Source: GCA-003244245 sp050699715
Lineage (GTDB): Bacteria > Actinomycetota > Actinomycetes > Mycobacteriales > Pseudonocardiaceae
Length of the DNA: 64,000 nt
Direction of reading: 5' to 3'
NCBI GenBank assembly: GCA_050699715.1
Contig: JBOHFR010000018.1
Span: forward strand, 1-64,000
The notes below the pieces were generated by a model. The model was not told the origin of the DNA. It ran no database searches and saw only the letters and a program-made list of their open reading frames with translations. Positions 34,946-44,528 of the stretch are shown here, piece after piece. The position numbers and the translations under genes were made by a program. Position 1 is the stretch's first letter, and every line of letters starts with the position of its first letter.

Positions 34946-36817
34946 TCAGCCTGCGGCGCGAGGCTGGCTGCCGTGCTCCCGACCGGTGAGGGCGCCGTTG
35001 GTGATGACGGCACTGCCGAGGCTGGTGTTCCCGGCGCCAGCTCCCCGGCGCCGTCGGCGACGGCGCGGCCGGGCGTCACCCTGCTCACCGAGGTGCTCCG
35101 CTGGGGGTGCGGCCTCGACGCTGGCGCCGGCACTCTCTCCACTGCGGGTGCGGCGCCTGAGGCGACGGATCGGAGGGACTTGGCTGTCGGCGGATCCACT
35201 GCGTAGGCCACCCCGGGTGCCAGTGGCACGCCGACCGCGACTCCGGTCGTCGGAGTCGCTGGGCTCGGCTGCCAGCCCAGCTCGGGTGCGCCGGACCAGT
35301 GGCAGCCGCCCGGTGGAGTCGGTGGGGATGTCCAGGTCGCTGAACAGGTGCTCGGAGGTCGAGTAGGTCTCTGCGGGTGTCGGCATGTGGAGATCATGAG
35401 CGTCACTGATCAGCTTCCAGCGCGGCTCCTCGTCCCAGTCGACGAGGGTGATCGCGACGCCGGCCCGCCCGGCCCGCCCAGTCCGCCCGATCCGGTGCAC
35501 GTAGGTCTTCTCGTCTTCTGGGCACTGGTAGTTGATGACGTGAGTTACCTCCGGGACGTCGATGCCGCGGGCGGCGACATCGGTGGCGACCAGCACGTCC
35601 ACCTTCTCCGAACGGAACGCCCGCAACGCCTGCTCGCGCGCTCCCTGGCCGAGATCACCGTGCACTGCCGCAGCCGCAAAACCGCGCTCGATAAGCTCGT
35701 CGGCCACCTTTTGCGCAGTGCGTTTGGTCCTGGTGAAGATCATCGTCAGGCCCCGGTCACGGGCCTGTAACATCCGGGTGAGCAGCTCTACCTTGTCCAT
35801 CGCGTGCGCCCGGTAAGCGAATTGCCGGGTCCGCTCGTGGATGGCGGTGGCATCGGGTTCTTCGGCGCGGATATGCGTTGGCTGGGTCAGGAAGGTCCGG
35901 GCCAGCGTGATGATCGGACCCGGCATGGTGGCCGAGAACAGCATGGTCTGGCGCTGCTCCGGCACCATTTTCAGGATTCGCTCGATGTCGGGCAAGAACC
36001 CCAGATCGAGCATTTCATCGGCCTCGTCGAGGACCAGCACCCGCACCTTGCCCAGGACCAGGTGGCGCTGTTCGGCGAGGTCCAACAGCCGGCCTGGGGT
36101 GCCGACCACCAGGTCCACCCCGCTGGCCAGTACCTTGATCTGCCCTTCGTAGGGCCGACCGCCGTAGACTGGGAGAACCCGCAGGCCCAGGCCCCGGCTG
36201 GCGGCGGTGAGGTCGGCGCTGACCTGCAGGCACAGCTCGCGGGTGGGCACGACGACCAGGGCGCGCGGGGTGCCGTCAAGCGTCATGTCTCCTGTCACGG
36301 ACCCACCAATGGGCACAGTGGTGATTCGCTGGATCAGCGGGACACCGAAGCCGAGCGTCTTGCCGGTACCGGTACGGGCCTGGCCGATGAGGTCGTTGCC
36401 GGCCAGGGCCAGCGGCAGGGTGAGCTCCTGAATAGCGAAGGTGCGCTCGATGCCTGCGGCCCGCAGGGTCCGGACGATCTCGTCGCGGACACCGAGCTGC
36501 GCGAAGGTAGGGGAGTCATCCCGGACCGGAGCACCGGCCTGCAAAAGATCTAGCGGGCCGGGTTCGTCGGCATCCGCGAAGTTCAGAGTGCCGGGGTCAG
36601 GATGCTCCAGGGGATAGGTGGTGGACAGGGTGATCTGGCTGACGGTCAGTGTGATCGCCTCTCTCGTACTGGCGCGTCCACCGCCGTCTCGCTCGACCCG
36701 CTTCGCGCTGCCGGATGGCGCGACGGAGCAGGGAACGAAGACACCAGGTCCGCGCTCAATGTCATACCCCCGGTGGCATCTGCCACCGGGCCGGGCGGGT
36801 GACGAGGTTTGCAACAA
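34946..36817 (-). CDS. rhlE: DEAD-box RNA helicase (RhlE-like)
   Basis: An RNA helicase with all core motifs: Q motif FAIQELTLPLAL, Walker A ARTGTGKT, PTRELC, TPGR, DEAD, SAT, then ATDVAARGIDVPE and HRIGRTGRAGRAG. The C-terminal tail is long, low-complexity and very basic (RPRRRRRRRGAGAG), suited to RNA binding. The true start is unclear: the frame begins at TTG, while homologues begin near ITLTVSQITLSTTYP, where a CTG with GAGAGG eight bases upstream (36649) is possible. Upstream of the PQQ-like gene on the same strand. Confidence 0.9.
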   Translation of the reverse strand: MLQTSSPARPGGRCHRGYDIERGPGVFVPCSVAPSGSAKRVERDGGGRASTREAITLTVSQITLSTTYPLEHPDPGTLNFADADEPGPLDLLQAGAPVRDDSPTFAQLGVRDEIVRTLRAAGIERTFAIQELTLPLALAGNDLIGQARTGTGKTLGFGVPLIQRITTVPIGGSVTGDMTLDGTPRALVVVPTRELCLQVSADLTAASRGLGLRVLPVYGGRPYEGQIKVLASGVDLVVGTPGRLLDLAEQRHLVLGKVRVLVLDEADEMLDLGFLPDIERILKMVPEQRQTMLFSATMPGPIITLARTFLTQPTHIRAEEPDATAIHERTRQFAYRAHAMDKVELLTRMLQARDRGLTMIFTRTKRTAQKVADELIERGFAAAAVHGDLGQGAREQALRAFRSEKVDVLVATDVAARGIDVPEVTHVINYQCPEDEKTYVHRIGRTGRAGRAGVAITLVDWDEEPRWKLISDAHDLHMPTPAETYSTSEHLFSDLDIPTDSTGRLPLVRRTRAGLAAEPSDSDDRSRGRRATGTRGGLRSGSADSQVPPIRRLRRRTRSGESAGASVEAAPPAEHLGEQGDARPRRRRRRRGAGAGNTSLGSAVITNGALTGREHGSQPRAAG

Positions 36818-36916
36818 GGGATTGCGTCACGCGCTGTGCACATATCTTACCCGTCCGCGTGGCACATGTGCGCGTGACACCGCACACCCTGGCAATGCGG
36901 CACTACGCTCGCCGCC

Positions 36917-37561
36917 GTGGATGTCGCACGTGAGGGCATTATCGACCTGCTGGGGGTCCTCGCCTACGGAGAGCTGTCGGCCTTCGACCGGCTCGCTGAG
37001 GACGCCCGCGATGCTCCCACGCTGGCTGGCAGGGCCGCGATGGCCAGCATGGCGGCCGCTGAGATCGGGCACTTCCGGCGGCTCGAGAGCCACTTGGCTG
37101 GCTTGGGTGTCGTGGTGGACGACGCGATGGCCCCGTTCGTGGCGCGCTTTGACGCGTTCCATGCCTCGACGGCACCCCGATCCTGGCTGGAGTCGCTGGT
37201 CAAGGCCTACGTCGGTGACGGGCTGGCGGCGGACTTCTACGGCGAGGTCGGCGGCTGGCTGGATGACGCCACCGCCGCGCTGGTCAAAGAGGTGCTGGCC
37301 GACACTGGGCATTCGGCGTTCGCCGAGCGGGAGGTGTACCGCGCCTGCGAGCAGGACCGGACAACCCGCGATCGGTTGGCCCTGTGGGGGCGGCGGCTGC
37401 TCGGCGAGGCGGTGACCAATGCCCAGCACATCGTGGTGCAGCGAGATGCGCTGGCTGATCTGATCATCCGCGGCTCCGGGGACCCGGCCGGCCTCGCCAC
37501 GTTGATCCGTCGGGTGGAGATCTTGCACGGCCGTCGGATGGCCGCTCTCGGGTTGGGGTGA
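36917..37561 (+). CDS. Ferritin-like fold protein (Rv3210c-like)
   Basis: 214 residues, almost all helical. Acidic and His residues are spaced as in ferritin-like proteins (LLGVLAYGELSAFDRLAEDA; SMAAAEIGHFRRLESHLAGL; NAQHIVVQRDALADLI). This suggests a diiron or metal-binding four-helix bundle. GTG start. It diverges from rhlE as in the mycobacterial order. Confidence 0.75.
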   Translation: MDVAREGIIDLLGVLAYGELSAFDRLAEDARDAPTLAGRAAMASMAAAEIGHFRRLESHLAGLGVVVDDAMAPFVARFDAFHASTAPRSWLESLVKAYVGDGLAADFYGEVGGWLDDATAALVKEVLADTGHSAFAEREVYRACEQDRTTRDRLALWGRRLLGEAVTNAQHIVVQRDALADLIIRGSGDPAGLATLIRRVEILHGRRMAALGLG

Positions 37562-37622
37562 GTGCCTACCCGCCGCTCGACTAGCCTGATGTCACTATCG
37601 ATCACACCGTGGAGGTTCTGGC

Positions 37623-37850
37623 GTGGAGATCAAGATTGGCGTCGCGGACAGTCCTCGCGAGCTGACGGTGTCCACCGCGGACTCGCCAGACCAGGTGGAG
37701 GCTCTGGTCGCCGAGGCGATGCGGAACACTCAGGGAATGCTGACCCTGGTTGACGACAAGGGCCGACGGTACATGGTGCCGATCACGAGGATCGCCTACA
37801 TCGAGATCGGGCCTGCGGACAGCCGCCGGGTCGGCTTCGCGGTGGGTTAA
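37623..37850 (+). CDS. DUF3107 protein (TB9.4-like)
   Basis: 75 residues with two short beta hairpins and a helix (EIKIGVADSPRELTVSTAD; DQVEALVAEAMRNTQGMLTL; YMVPITRIAYIEIG). Same size and place as mycobacterial TB9.4, next to the ferritin-like gene. GTG start. Function unknown. Confidence 0.85.
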   Translation: MEIKIGVADSPRELTVSTADSPDQVEALVAEAMRNTQGMLTLVDDKGRRYMVPITRIAYIEIGPADSRRVGFAVG

Positions 37851-37855
37851 TCGGT

Positions 37856-38560
37856 GTGTCCCGGCTGCTTGTAGTAGAGGACGACGAGACCATCGGCAGT
37901 GTTCTGGAGTCCAGCCTGCGCGCCCACGGGCACCAGGTGGCGTGGCAGCGCACCGGTCGGGACGCGCTCCGCGTGGCCTTCGAGACGGATTTCGACCTAG
38001 TGCTCCTGGATCTCGGGCTACCCGACCTGGACGGCGTCGAGGTGTGCCGGCAGCTGCGGGCCAGCAACCCGACGACGGTGCTAGTGATCCTTACTGCTCG
38101 GACCGACGAGATGGACGTCGTGGTAGGTCTCGAGGCCGGCGCGGATGACTACCTGACCAAGCCGGTGCGGCTGGCCGAGCTGCTGGCCAGGGTCCGGGCG
38201 CATCTCCGACGGGTGGCGCCGGCTACCCCGGGAGCCCAACCGATGCTTGTGTTGGGGGACCTGCTGGTGGACACTGGCAGCCGGCGGGCGAGTGTCTCAG
38301 GTACGGAGATGCCACTGCGGACCAAGGAGTTCGACCTACTCGCCCGTCTTGCGGCGGCGCCGGAAGTGGCGATCAGCCGGGAGACCCTGATGGCACAGGT
38401 GTGGGACGAGAACTGGTTTGGTCCCACCAAGACTCTCGATGTGCACGTGGCTGCGCTGCGTCGCAAGCTGGCTGGGATGGCCCAACTGGGCTCGGTCCCC
38501 CGGATCACCACCCTGCGAGGCCATGGCTACCGGCTTGAGGTGCCACCGGAGGGGGCATGA
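37856..38560 (+). CDS. OmpR-family response regulator
   Basis: 234 residues. Receiver domain: acidic pair in LLVVEDDETIG, phospho-acceptor Asp in VLLDLGLPDLDG, Thr in LILTART and Lys in DYLTKPVRL. Winged-helix output domain ends TLRGHGYRLEVP. Five bases after the DUF3107 stop and abutting the kinase gene, so the three are probably cotranscribed. Confidence 0.93.
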   Translation: MSRLLVVEDDETIGSVLESSLRAHGHQVAWQRTGRDALRVAFETDFDLVLLDLGLPDLDGVEVCRQLRASNPTTVLVILTARTDEMDVVVGLEAGADDYLTKPVRLAELLARVRAHLRRVAPATPGAQPMLVLGDLLVDTGSRRASVSGTEMPLRTKEFDLLARLAAAPEVAISRETLMAQVWDENWFGPTKTLDVHVAALRRKLAGMAQLGSVPRITTLRGHGYRLEVPPEGA

Positions 38561-39850
38561 GTGCGTACTCGCATCGTTGGCTTGGCCGTCCTCGCCGCCG
38601 TGCTTGCCATCGGCTTGTTCGGGGTGCCGCTGGCCCTTGGCGCGCTGAAGTATGCGCTGAACGACGAGCGAACAAACCTGCTGCGAGTGGCCGACGGCGC
38701 GGCGGCGGCGGTCACGGCAGACGTGCTCCGCGGCAACACGCCGACCGAGCTGCACGAACCCAAGGACGGGACCCACCTCGCGGTCTATGTGGACCGCGGC
38801 CATCGCATCCTGGGCACCGGGCCCGAGGGCGGTGACCCAGCGGTGTATCACGCCCTGCACGACGGTGAGATCAGCACCAAGAACGTCAACGGTGATCTGG
38901 TCGTGGCCGTGCCGGTGACCCATGACAGCGATGTGATCGGCGCGGTGCGCGCCGCCAGCCCGCGTGCCGCGATCTATCGGCAGATCGCGCTGGTGTGGTT
39001 GGGCATGCTTGGCTTAGCCGGTCTGGCGATCGGTACGGTCTGGTTGGTTGCCCGCCGCCAGGCCCGGCGGCTGGCCCGCCCGCTCGAGGAGCTCTCGGAC
39101 GCGGCGCGCCGTCTTGGCCAAGGTGACTTCAGTGTCCGAACCACAGCGGTGGACATTCCCGAGATTGACTCTGTCGGCTCGGCGTTGAACAGTACCGCCG
39201 GGCGCCTGGACGACATGCTCGCCCGCGAACGCTCCTTCTCCGCTGATGCGTCCCACCAGCTTCGCACTCCGCTGACTGGATTGCGCCTGCGACTCGAAGC
39301 GGCGCTGGACCGTCCAGGGCAGGACCTTCGGCACGCCATCACCGATGGAATCGCCGCCGCGGATCGGCTGGAGCAGACCATCGAGGAGCTGCTCGCCCTG
39401 GCTCGGGACACCCGCAGCTTCAACGCCACCCCCTTGGACCTTCCGGGCCTCCTCGAGGAGATTGAAGCGGGCTGGCATGATCGGCTGGCCGCCCAGGACC
39501 GCGTGCTCCGGGTGGCGGTGGACCCCCAGGCCCCGGTGTCCCTCGCCTCGACTGCGGCCGTGCGCCAGGTGCTCACGGTGTTGTTGGACAACGCTGCCAC
39601 CCACGGCTCGGGCACCGTATCGGTGGCGGTGCGCAATGCCGCCGACGTGCTGGCCATCGACGTGTCCGACGAGGGTGCCGGCATCACCGCCCCCGAACCG
39701 GAGCTCTTCACCCGGCGATCGCGCCTTGCCGACGGACACGGCATCGGCCTCGCGCTAGCCCGCAGCCTGGCCGAAGCGGAAGGCGGCCGGCTCCGGCTGA
39801 CCCGACCCGCTCCCCCCACCTTTACCCTGCTAGTCCCCGCCCAGGCGTAG
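38561..39850 (+). CDS. Sensor histidine kinase
   Basis: 429 residues. Two membrane helices (about residues 5-28 and 145-168) enclose a small extracytoplasmic sensor of about 110 residues. HAMP follows (ARPLEELSDAARRLGQGDF), then HisKA with the phospho-His in FSADASHQLRTPLTGLRL, then HATPase_c with NAATHG, DEGAGI and GHGIGLALARSLAEAEGG. GTG directly follows the regulator stop. The ligand is unknown. Confidence 0.93.
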   Translation: MRTRIVGLAVLAAVLAIGLFGVPLALGALKYALNDERTNLLRVADGAAAAVTADVLRGNTPTELHEPKDGTHLAVYVDRGHRILGTGPEGGDPAVYHALHDGEISTKNVNGDLVVAVPVTHDSDVIGAVRAASPRAAIYRQIALVWLGMLGLAGLAIGTVWLVARRQARRLARPLEELSDAARRLGQGDFSVRTTAVDIPEIDSVGSALNSTAGRLDDMLARERSFSADASHQLRTPLTGLRLRLEAALDRPGQDLRHAITDGIAAADRLEQTIEELLALARDTRSFNATPLDLPGLLEEIEAGWHDRLAAQDRVLRVAVDPQAPVSLASTAAVRQVLTVLLDNAATHGSGTVSVAVRNAADVLAIDVSDEGAGITAPEPELFTRRSRLADGHGIGLALARSLAEAEGGRLRLTRPAPPTFTLLVPAQA

Positions 39851-40060
39851 CGCCGACCCGCCGCGCAGGGCACTCTTGGCGCATACCGGGCATACCTGCT
39901 CAGGGTCGGGCGGGTTGCCGGAAAATCCTAGCCCGCGGCCGAACGGGAGCGGTTTAGGCACGAACGTCACGCCGCACAAAGCAACCACGGTGCCCTCAGC
40001 GACACGCAGCGCGCCGCGGTGCGTGTCGTGGTCACCCATGGATCGCAGGTACCAGGTCAT
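39830..40060 (-). CDS. Small putative zinc-binding protein
   Basis: 76 residues with DHDTHRGALRVAEGTVVALC, then CGVTFVPKPLP and QVCPVCAKSAL. One or two His and three Cys suggest a zinc ribbon, related in pattern to the proteins at 9.3 and 51.9 kb. GAGG lies five bases before ATG. It overlaps the 3' end of the kinase gene tail to tail. Confidence 0.6.
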   Translation of the reverse strand: MTWYLRSMGDHDTHRGALRVAEGTVVALCGVTFVPKPLPFGRGLGFSGNPPDPEQVCPVCAKSALRGGSALRLGGD

Positions 40061-40102
40061 GGGGCCTCGCTCAGCCGAGCCACTCAGTCAACGTACCGCG
40101 GA

Positions 40103-40738
40103 TCAGCCGCGCTGCAGCGGGAAGCCGCCTAGGCCTTTCCAGGCCAGGGACGCGGTCAGGGCGACTGCTTCCTCCTTAGGCAGCTCGTGCCGGCGAGTGA
40201 GCCAGTGCCGTGCGCTGTCCTCGCTGATCCCCACTACGCCAACCGCGACCAGCCACGCGCGGTCGGCGTCCAGCCCGGCATCGGCCGCCACGGCCTGCGC
40301 GATGGCCTGCACGCAAGCGGTATACATCCGCTCGACGACGGCGTGTACGGGGGGTTGGTTACGCAGGTCGGACTCGAAGACTAGCCGGAATGCCTTATCG
40401 TCACTATCGACGAAGTCGAAGTACACTCCGACCGCGTTGCGGACTCGCTGCCAGTTGTCGTGGGTCTCCTCGATTGCCTCTCGGACCCGGCGGACGAGTT
40501 CGTCGGTGTGGCGCTCCAGTAGTGCCAGATACAGCGTGAGCTTGCCGGGAAAGTGCTGGTAGAGCACTGGTTTGCTGACCCCGGCGCGCTCGGCTATATC
40601 GTCCATGACGGTGGCGTGGTACCCGTTGTTGACAAAGACGTCGGTGGCTGCGGCGAGGAGTTGAGCGCGCCGCTCATCCCGGGGCATCCGCACCCCTCGA
40701 GGCGCTGCCTCCGCCCGGCTCGATGCCGTCTCGGTCAT
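40103..40738 (-). CDS. TetR-family transcriptional regulator
   Basis: 211 residues. HTH at about 20-65: RRAQLLAAATDVFVNNGYHA then MDDIAERAGVSKPVLYQHFP. The C-terminal ligand domain is helical. Gene order (ferritin-like, DUF3107, TetR, DUF3152, moeZ) matches mycobacterial Rv3210c-Rv3206c, where this place is held by Rv3208. Ligand unknown. Confidence 0.9.
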   Translation of the reverse strand: MTETASSRAEAAPRGVRMPRDERRAQLLAAATDVFVNNGYHATVMDDIAERAGVSKPVLYQHFPGKLTLYLALLERHTDELVRRVREAIEETHDNWQRVRNAVGVYFDFVDSDDKAFRLVFESDLRNQPPVHAVVERMYTACVQAIAQAVAADAGLDADRAWLVAVGVVGISEDSARHWLTRRHELPKEEAVALTASLAWKGLGGFPLQRG

Positions 40739-40822
40739 CGGCCTTCCCCACCTCCCGGTCTGACCGAGTAAACCCTACTCGCCGGTATCCTCCCTCCAGC
40801 GTGGTTGTGCCATCCTTGCGCG

Positions 40823-41821
40823 GTGATCCGCCCGACGCGAGCCGATCCTGCGGTCCGCGCGCCCACTGGTGATCGCTCCCGGCCGGTGATCCCCGGCAGA
40901 CCTGCCGACGAACAGCCGCTGGCCGCGTCTTGGGATCCCCCGCGGGTGTCGCGGCACGGTGTCTCCCGATCCCATGCCGCCAAACCCTCTGGTTCCGGGC
41001 GCCTGGCCCGGGTAGCGTCCACCTACGGCTGGCGGGTCTACGCGCTGCCTATCCTCGTGGTGCTCACCGTGTTGGCCGTGCTCGACGCGGCTGGATCGCC
41101 GATCCGGCCGTCGCACCCGGCCAGTACGTCCGGCTCGGAGGGCACCCCGCTGATCCCCAACCCGGTGGGTGGCCCGGGTTTTGCAGCCGCCAAGGCGTCC
41201 GCTGAGCTGCCCGGTGGCGGGCCGTTCACGGTGCAGGGTGCTGGCACTTGGCGGGTGATCCCCGGCGCCGGTGCGCCTTTCGGGACGGGCCGGTTGTTCA
41301 CCTACACCGTCGAGATCGAGGATGGGGTCGAGCTTGAGGGTGGTCCGGCGGGTTTCGCCACCACGGTGGACAGCACGCTGCGCAACCCGAAGAGCTGGAT
41401 CGGCAGTGGGCATTACCAGTTCCAGCGGATCGACGACGGTCGGGTTGCGGCTCTACGGATCAGCCTGACCTCGCAGGAGACCACCCGCCGGCTCTGCGGC
41501 TTCCAGATCCCTTTTGACGCGTCCTGCTGGAAGCCCCGGGATCACCGGGTAGTGATCAACACTGCGCGCTGGGCTCGGGGGGCGGTCGCCTTTGAGGGCA
41601 ACGTGGTGCAGTACCAGCAGTATGCGGTCAATCATGAGGTCGGGCATGGTCTGGGCTTTGGTCACATCGCCTGTGACGGACCCGGGCGTTTAGCGCCGGT
41701 GATGATGCAGCAGACCTGGGGGGTGGCCGACAACTACCTCGTGGTGCTGGGCACCGACCACGTCACCGGGGACGGGCTGGTGTGCCAGCCCAACGCGTGG
41801 CCGTTCCCGACGGTCAACTGA
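40823..41821 (+). CDS. DUF3152 membrane-anchored metallopeptidase-like protein
   Basis: 332 residues from GTG; an in-frame TTG 18 bases earlier is possible. A polar N-terminal region precedes one membrane helix (YALPILVVLTVLAVLDAAG), then an extracytoplasmic domain ending in NHEVGHGLGFGHIACDGPG. That is an HExxHxxxxxH zinc site of the metzincin kind. It is therefore likely a secreted-side protease. It lies between tetR and moeZ as in mycobacteria. Confidence 0.82.
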   Translation: MIRPTRADPAVRAPTGDRSRPVIPGRPADEQPLAASWDPPRVSRHGVSRSHAAKPSGSGRLARVASTYGWRVYALPILVVLTVLAVLDAAGSPIRPSHPASTSGSEGTPLIPNPVGGPGFAAAKASAELPGGGPFTVQGAGTWRVIPGAGAPFGTGRLFTYTVEIEDGVELEGGPAGFATTVDSTLRNPKSWIGSGHYQFQRIDDGRVAALRISLTSQETTRRLCGFQIPFDASCWKPRDHRVVINTARWARGAVAFEGNVVQYQQYAVNHEVGHGLGFGHIACDGPGRLAPVMMQQTWGVADNYLVVLGTDHVTGDGLVCQPNAWPFPTVN

Positions 41822-41916
41822 CCCGGGAAGAGCAGCCGCCTCGGAGACGTTCACCCGGGTGAGAAGTGCTATGAGAAGGCTGCGAGAAGGCACCGAACAC
41901 TGTGAGGAGTGCGCCG

Positions 41917-43089
41917 ATGAGCCTGCCGCCGCTGGTGGAGCCCGCTGCTGAGCTAACCAGGGAGGAAGTGGCCCGCTACAGCCGTCACCTGATCATCCCG
42001 GAGGTGGGGATGGACGGTCAGAAGCGGCTGAAGAACGCGAGAGTGCTGGTGATCGGCGCCGGCGGGCTAGGCAGCCCGGCTCTGCTGTACCTGGCCGCCG
42101 CCGGGGTGGGCACGCTGGGCATCGTCGAGTTCGACGAGGTCGACGAGTCCAACCTGCAACGTCAGGTGATCCACGGCCAGTCCGACATCGGCCGCCCCAA
42201 GGGGGAGTCCGCGCGGGACTCTATCCGGGAGATCAACCCGTTTGTCCAGGTGAACCTGCACCAGCTGCGGCTGGACTCGGCTAATGCGCTGGGTATCTTC
42301 CGCGACTACGACCTCATTCTGGATGGCGCCGACAACTTCGCGACCCGCTACCTGGTCAACGATGCTGCGGTGTTGTTGGGCAAGCCCTACGTGTGGGGCT
42401 CGATCTTCCGCTTCGAGGGTCAGGCATCGGTATTCTGGGCGGCCGCTCCCGGCGGGCAAGGACTGCAGTACCGCGACCTATACCCAGAGCCCCCACCTCC
42501 CGGGATGGTGCCTTCCTGCGCCGAGGGTGGCGTGCTGGGTGTGCTCTGCGCATCGATCGGTTCGATCATGGTGACTGAGGCGATCAAGTTGATCACCGGC
42601 ATCGGCGAGCCACTGCTGGGCCGGCTGATGGTGTACGACGCGCTGGAGATGAGCTACCGAACCATCAGGATCCGCCGGGACCCGGTGGGCGAGGCGATCA
42701 CTGAGCTGATCGACTACGCGGAGTTCTGCGGCACCGTCAGCGACGCCGCCGCCACCGCGGCGGTGAGCTCGACGATCACCGTCGTCGAGCTCAAGGAGAT
42801 GATCGACTCTGGCAAGGACTTCGCCCTGATCGACGTTCGGGAGCCGCACGAGTACGAGATCGTCCGGATCCCGGGTTCCACGCTGATCCCCAAGGACCGG
42901 ATCCTGTCCGGTGCGGCGTTGGCGGAGCTGCCTCAAGACAAGCCGATCGTGCTGCACTGCAAGTCCGGGCAGCGTTCCGCCGAGGCGCTGGCCGCGCTGC
43001 ACAAGGCGGGCTTCCGGGATGCCGTGCACGTCGGTGGTGGGGTGCTGGCCTGGGCCAAGCAGGTCGACCCCACGCTTGCCACGTACTGA
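41917..43089 (+). CDS. moeZ: Adenylyltransferase/sulfurtransferase MoeZ
   Basis: Activates and thiolates C-terminal Gly-Gly carriers for molybdopterin, thiocarboxylate and related pathways. The MoeB/ThiF domain has VLVIGAGGLGSPALLYLAAA, VESDEV-type metal region and ATRYLVNDAAVLLGKPYVWG. The C-terminal rhodanese domain has its active Cys in VLHCKSGQRSAEAL. 390 residues from the ATG with GAGG nine bases upstream. Confidence 0.92.
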   Translation: MSLPPLVEPAAELTREEVARYSRHLIIPEVGMDGQKRLKNARVLVIGAGGLGSPALLYLAAAGVGTLGIVEFDEVDESNLQRQVIHGQSDIGRPKGESARDSIREINPFVQVNLHQLRLDSANALGIFRDYDLILDGADNFATRYLVNDAAVLLGKPYVWGSIFRFEGQASVFWAAAPGGQGLQYRDLYPEPPPPGMVPSCAEGGVLGVLCASIGSIMVTEAIKLITGIGEPLLGRLMVYDALEMSYRTIRIRRDPVGEAITELIDYAEFCGTVSDAAATAAVSSTITVVELKEMIDSGKDFALIDVREPHEYEIVRIPGSTLIPKDRILSGAALAELPQDKPIVLHCKSGQRSAEALAALHKAGFRDAVHVGGGVLAWAKQVDPTLATY

Positions 43090-43139
43090 TCGGGCACCTA
43101 CCGCTGCGCGGTACTCCGGCCTAGAGGGCAATGAGGGGC

Positions 43140-43529
43140 CTAGAGGGCAATGAGGGCCAGACGCGGATCCACTGCGGTGACATCGTCCGGGTCGCTGGTG
43201 AGTACCACGTGCCCCCGCTCCGCAGCGCACAGCGCTACGGAGACGTCGACGACATCGTGGTGACGGCTGCGCGCGATGAGCGATCCCACCGCCCGCGCCG
43301 TGGGATCGTCGAGTATCACGACCTGGACGTCCGGATCGGCCAGCAGCCGTGCGATCCGGGCCTGCCGGGGACCACCGCGCCACGCCTGCGCGACGACCCC
43401 GGCCGGCACTGCGAGGGAGATACCGTCCACTACGGCGCGCTGAAGCAAGCTGCGGACCCGCTCGTCGCCTCTCTCGAGCCCGATCAGTGCGCCGGTGTCC
43501 AGCGTCAAGCCGCCGCGCGGTGGGGTCAC
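43140..43529 (-). CDS. vapC: PIN-domain toxin (VapC family)
   Basis: Predicted RNase toxin, 129 residues. Conserved acids lie in LTLDTGALIGLERG, HHDVVDVSVALCA and VLTSDPDDVTA. GTG overlaps the antitoxin stop (GTGA). Its last codons lie in the second copy of an 18-bp direct repeat (CCTAGAGGGCAATGAGGG at 43120 and 43139). Confidence 0.85.
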   Translation of the reverse strand: MTPPRGGLTLDTGALIGLERGDERVRSLLQRAVVDGISLAVPAGVVAQAWRGGPRQARIARLLADPDVQVVILDDPTARAVGSLIARSRHHDVVDVSVALCAAERGHVVLTSDPDDVTAVDPRLALIAL

Positions 43530-43759
43530 GTGATGAGGCCGGTGCGACGGAGCTCCTGATCCACCCATGCGCGGGCCTCAGCGCTGGGCTCGCCGAGTTC
43601 GCGGTCCAGATCTGCCAGCAACTCGGCCAGCGAGTTCTCCCGCTCGGCACGGGCGAGGGCGTCCGCCACATAAGCGGACACGCTCGGCGCGCGACCTGCG
43701 GCCACCGCGCGCCGAGCGGCTGCCACCTGCTTGTCTGGAAGCGACACTGCGATTTTCAT
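43526..43759 (-). CDS. vapB: Antitoxin of the PIN toxin, ribbon-helix-helix-like
   Basis: 77 residues starting MKIAVSLPDKQVAAARRAVA, a beta strand and helix like RHH antitoxins, followed by APSVSAYVADALARAERENS. The C-terminal half is acidic and should bind the toxin. An upstream GTG or ATG extension is in frame but lacks support. Translationally coupled to vapC. Confidence 0.8.
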   Translation of the reverse strand: MKIAVSLPDKQVAAARRAVAAGRAPSVSAYVADALARAERENSLAELLADLDRELGEPSAEARAWVDQELRRTGLIT

Positions 43760-43940
43760 ACCAACACCATACCAGGATGCATACTGTCGGCATACCGGAC
43801 GACCCAGCGCCACAGGATGCGTCGGGGCCTTGCGATGATGACCACCGGGTGACGCGGGACCTGTATAACAGGATCATCGCAGCCGCCGCTGTGCACACAG
43901 CCCCTACCCGTGGGTGCCCCAGACCCGGGGTGGTTCACCT

Positions 43941-44126
43941 TCAGCCGCTGCGGCGGCGCGTGGAGTACTGCCGTGAGGGCGTTGCCGGGCCGGATCGGCG
44001 TGGCACAGCAGACTTGCCGCCGTGGGGCGCCGGAGCCTCGGACTTGCCGCCGCGGCGCTCACGGCGGTTGGGCACCGGCGATGCGGCATCGTCGGGCTGG
44101 TCTTGGGGTTCGCGTTGCTCTGCCAT
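43941..44126 (-). CDS. Small charged protein (NRRERRGGKS motif)
   Basis: 61 residues, disordered and basic: PVPNRRERRGGKSEAPAPHG. AGGAG lies five bases before ATG. It looks like the short conserved actinobacterial proteins with an NRRERR core. Role unknown. The flanking 44.15-44.5 kb stretch up to narK holds no other gene I can support. Confidence 0.5.
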   Translation of the reverse strand: MAEQREPQDQPDDAASPVPNRRERRGGKSEAPAPHGGKSAVPRRSGPATPSRQYSTRRRSG

Positions 44127-44528
44127 CAGGTCTCCTCGATTCGGCGTGCGTGAGTGGTGATAGCGCCCGGCGTCGGGGCTCTCAGCCAACCCGGACTGAC
44201 AGGTCTGCGGGCGTCACCAGTACCGGAAGGGTTTCACCGTAGCCGGCCGAGCCGGCAATCCGGCTACCGCCGCTGGGCAGCGGCGCGGCGTCCGCGCGCT
44301 CAACGGCGCGGCACGGAGACTCAGTAGGTCATGGGACCACGGTAGCGCGGACGTCCCCCCGGCGCATCCACGTTTCGCGGCGAGTCGCCGAGCATGCACA
44401 CAGCGCAGGTCTCACGCCACAGCTGCCCCACCATGTGAACGGGAGTTCTCGGCCCGGCAACAAACCGCAACATAGCGAACATAACCGGCACATAGCGTCC
44501 CATCATACCCACCAGCCCAGGAGGCGCT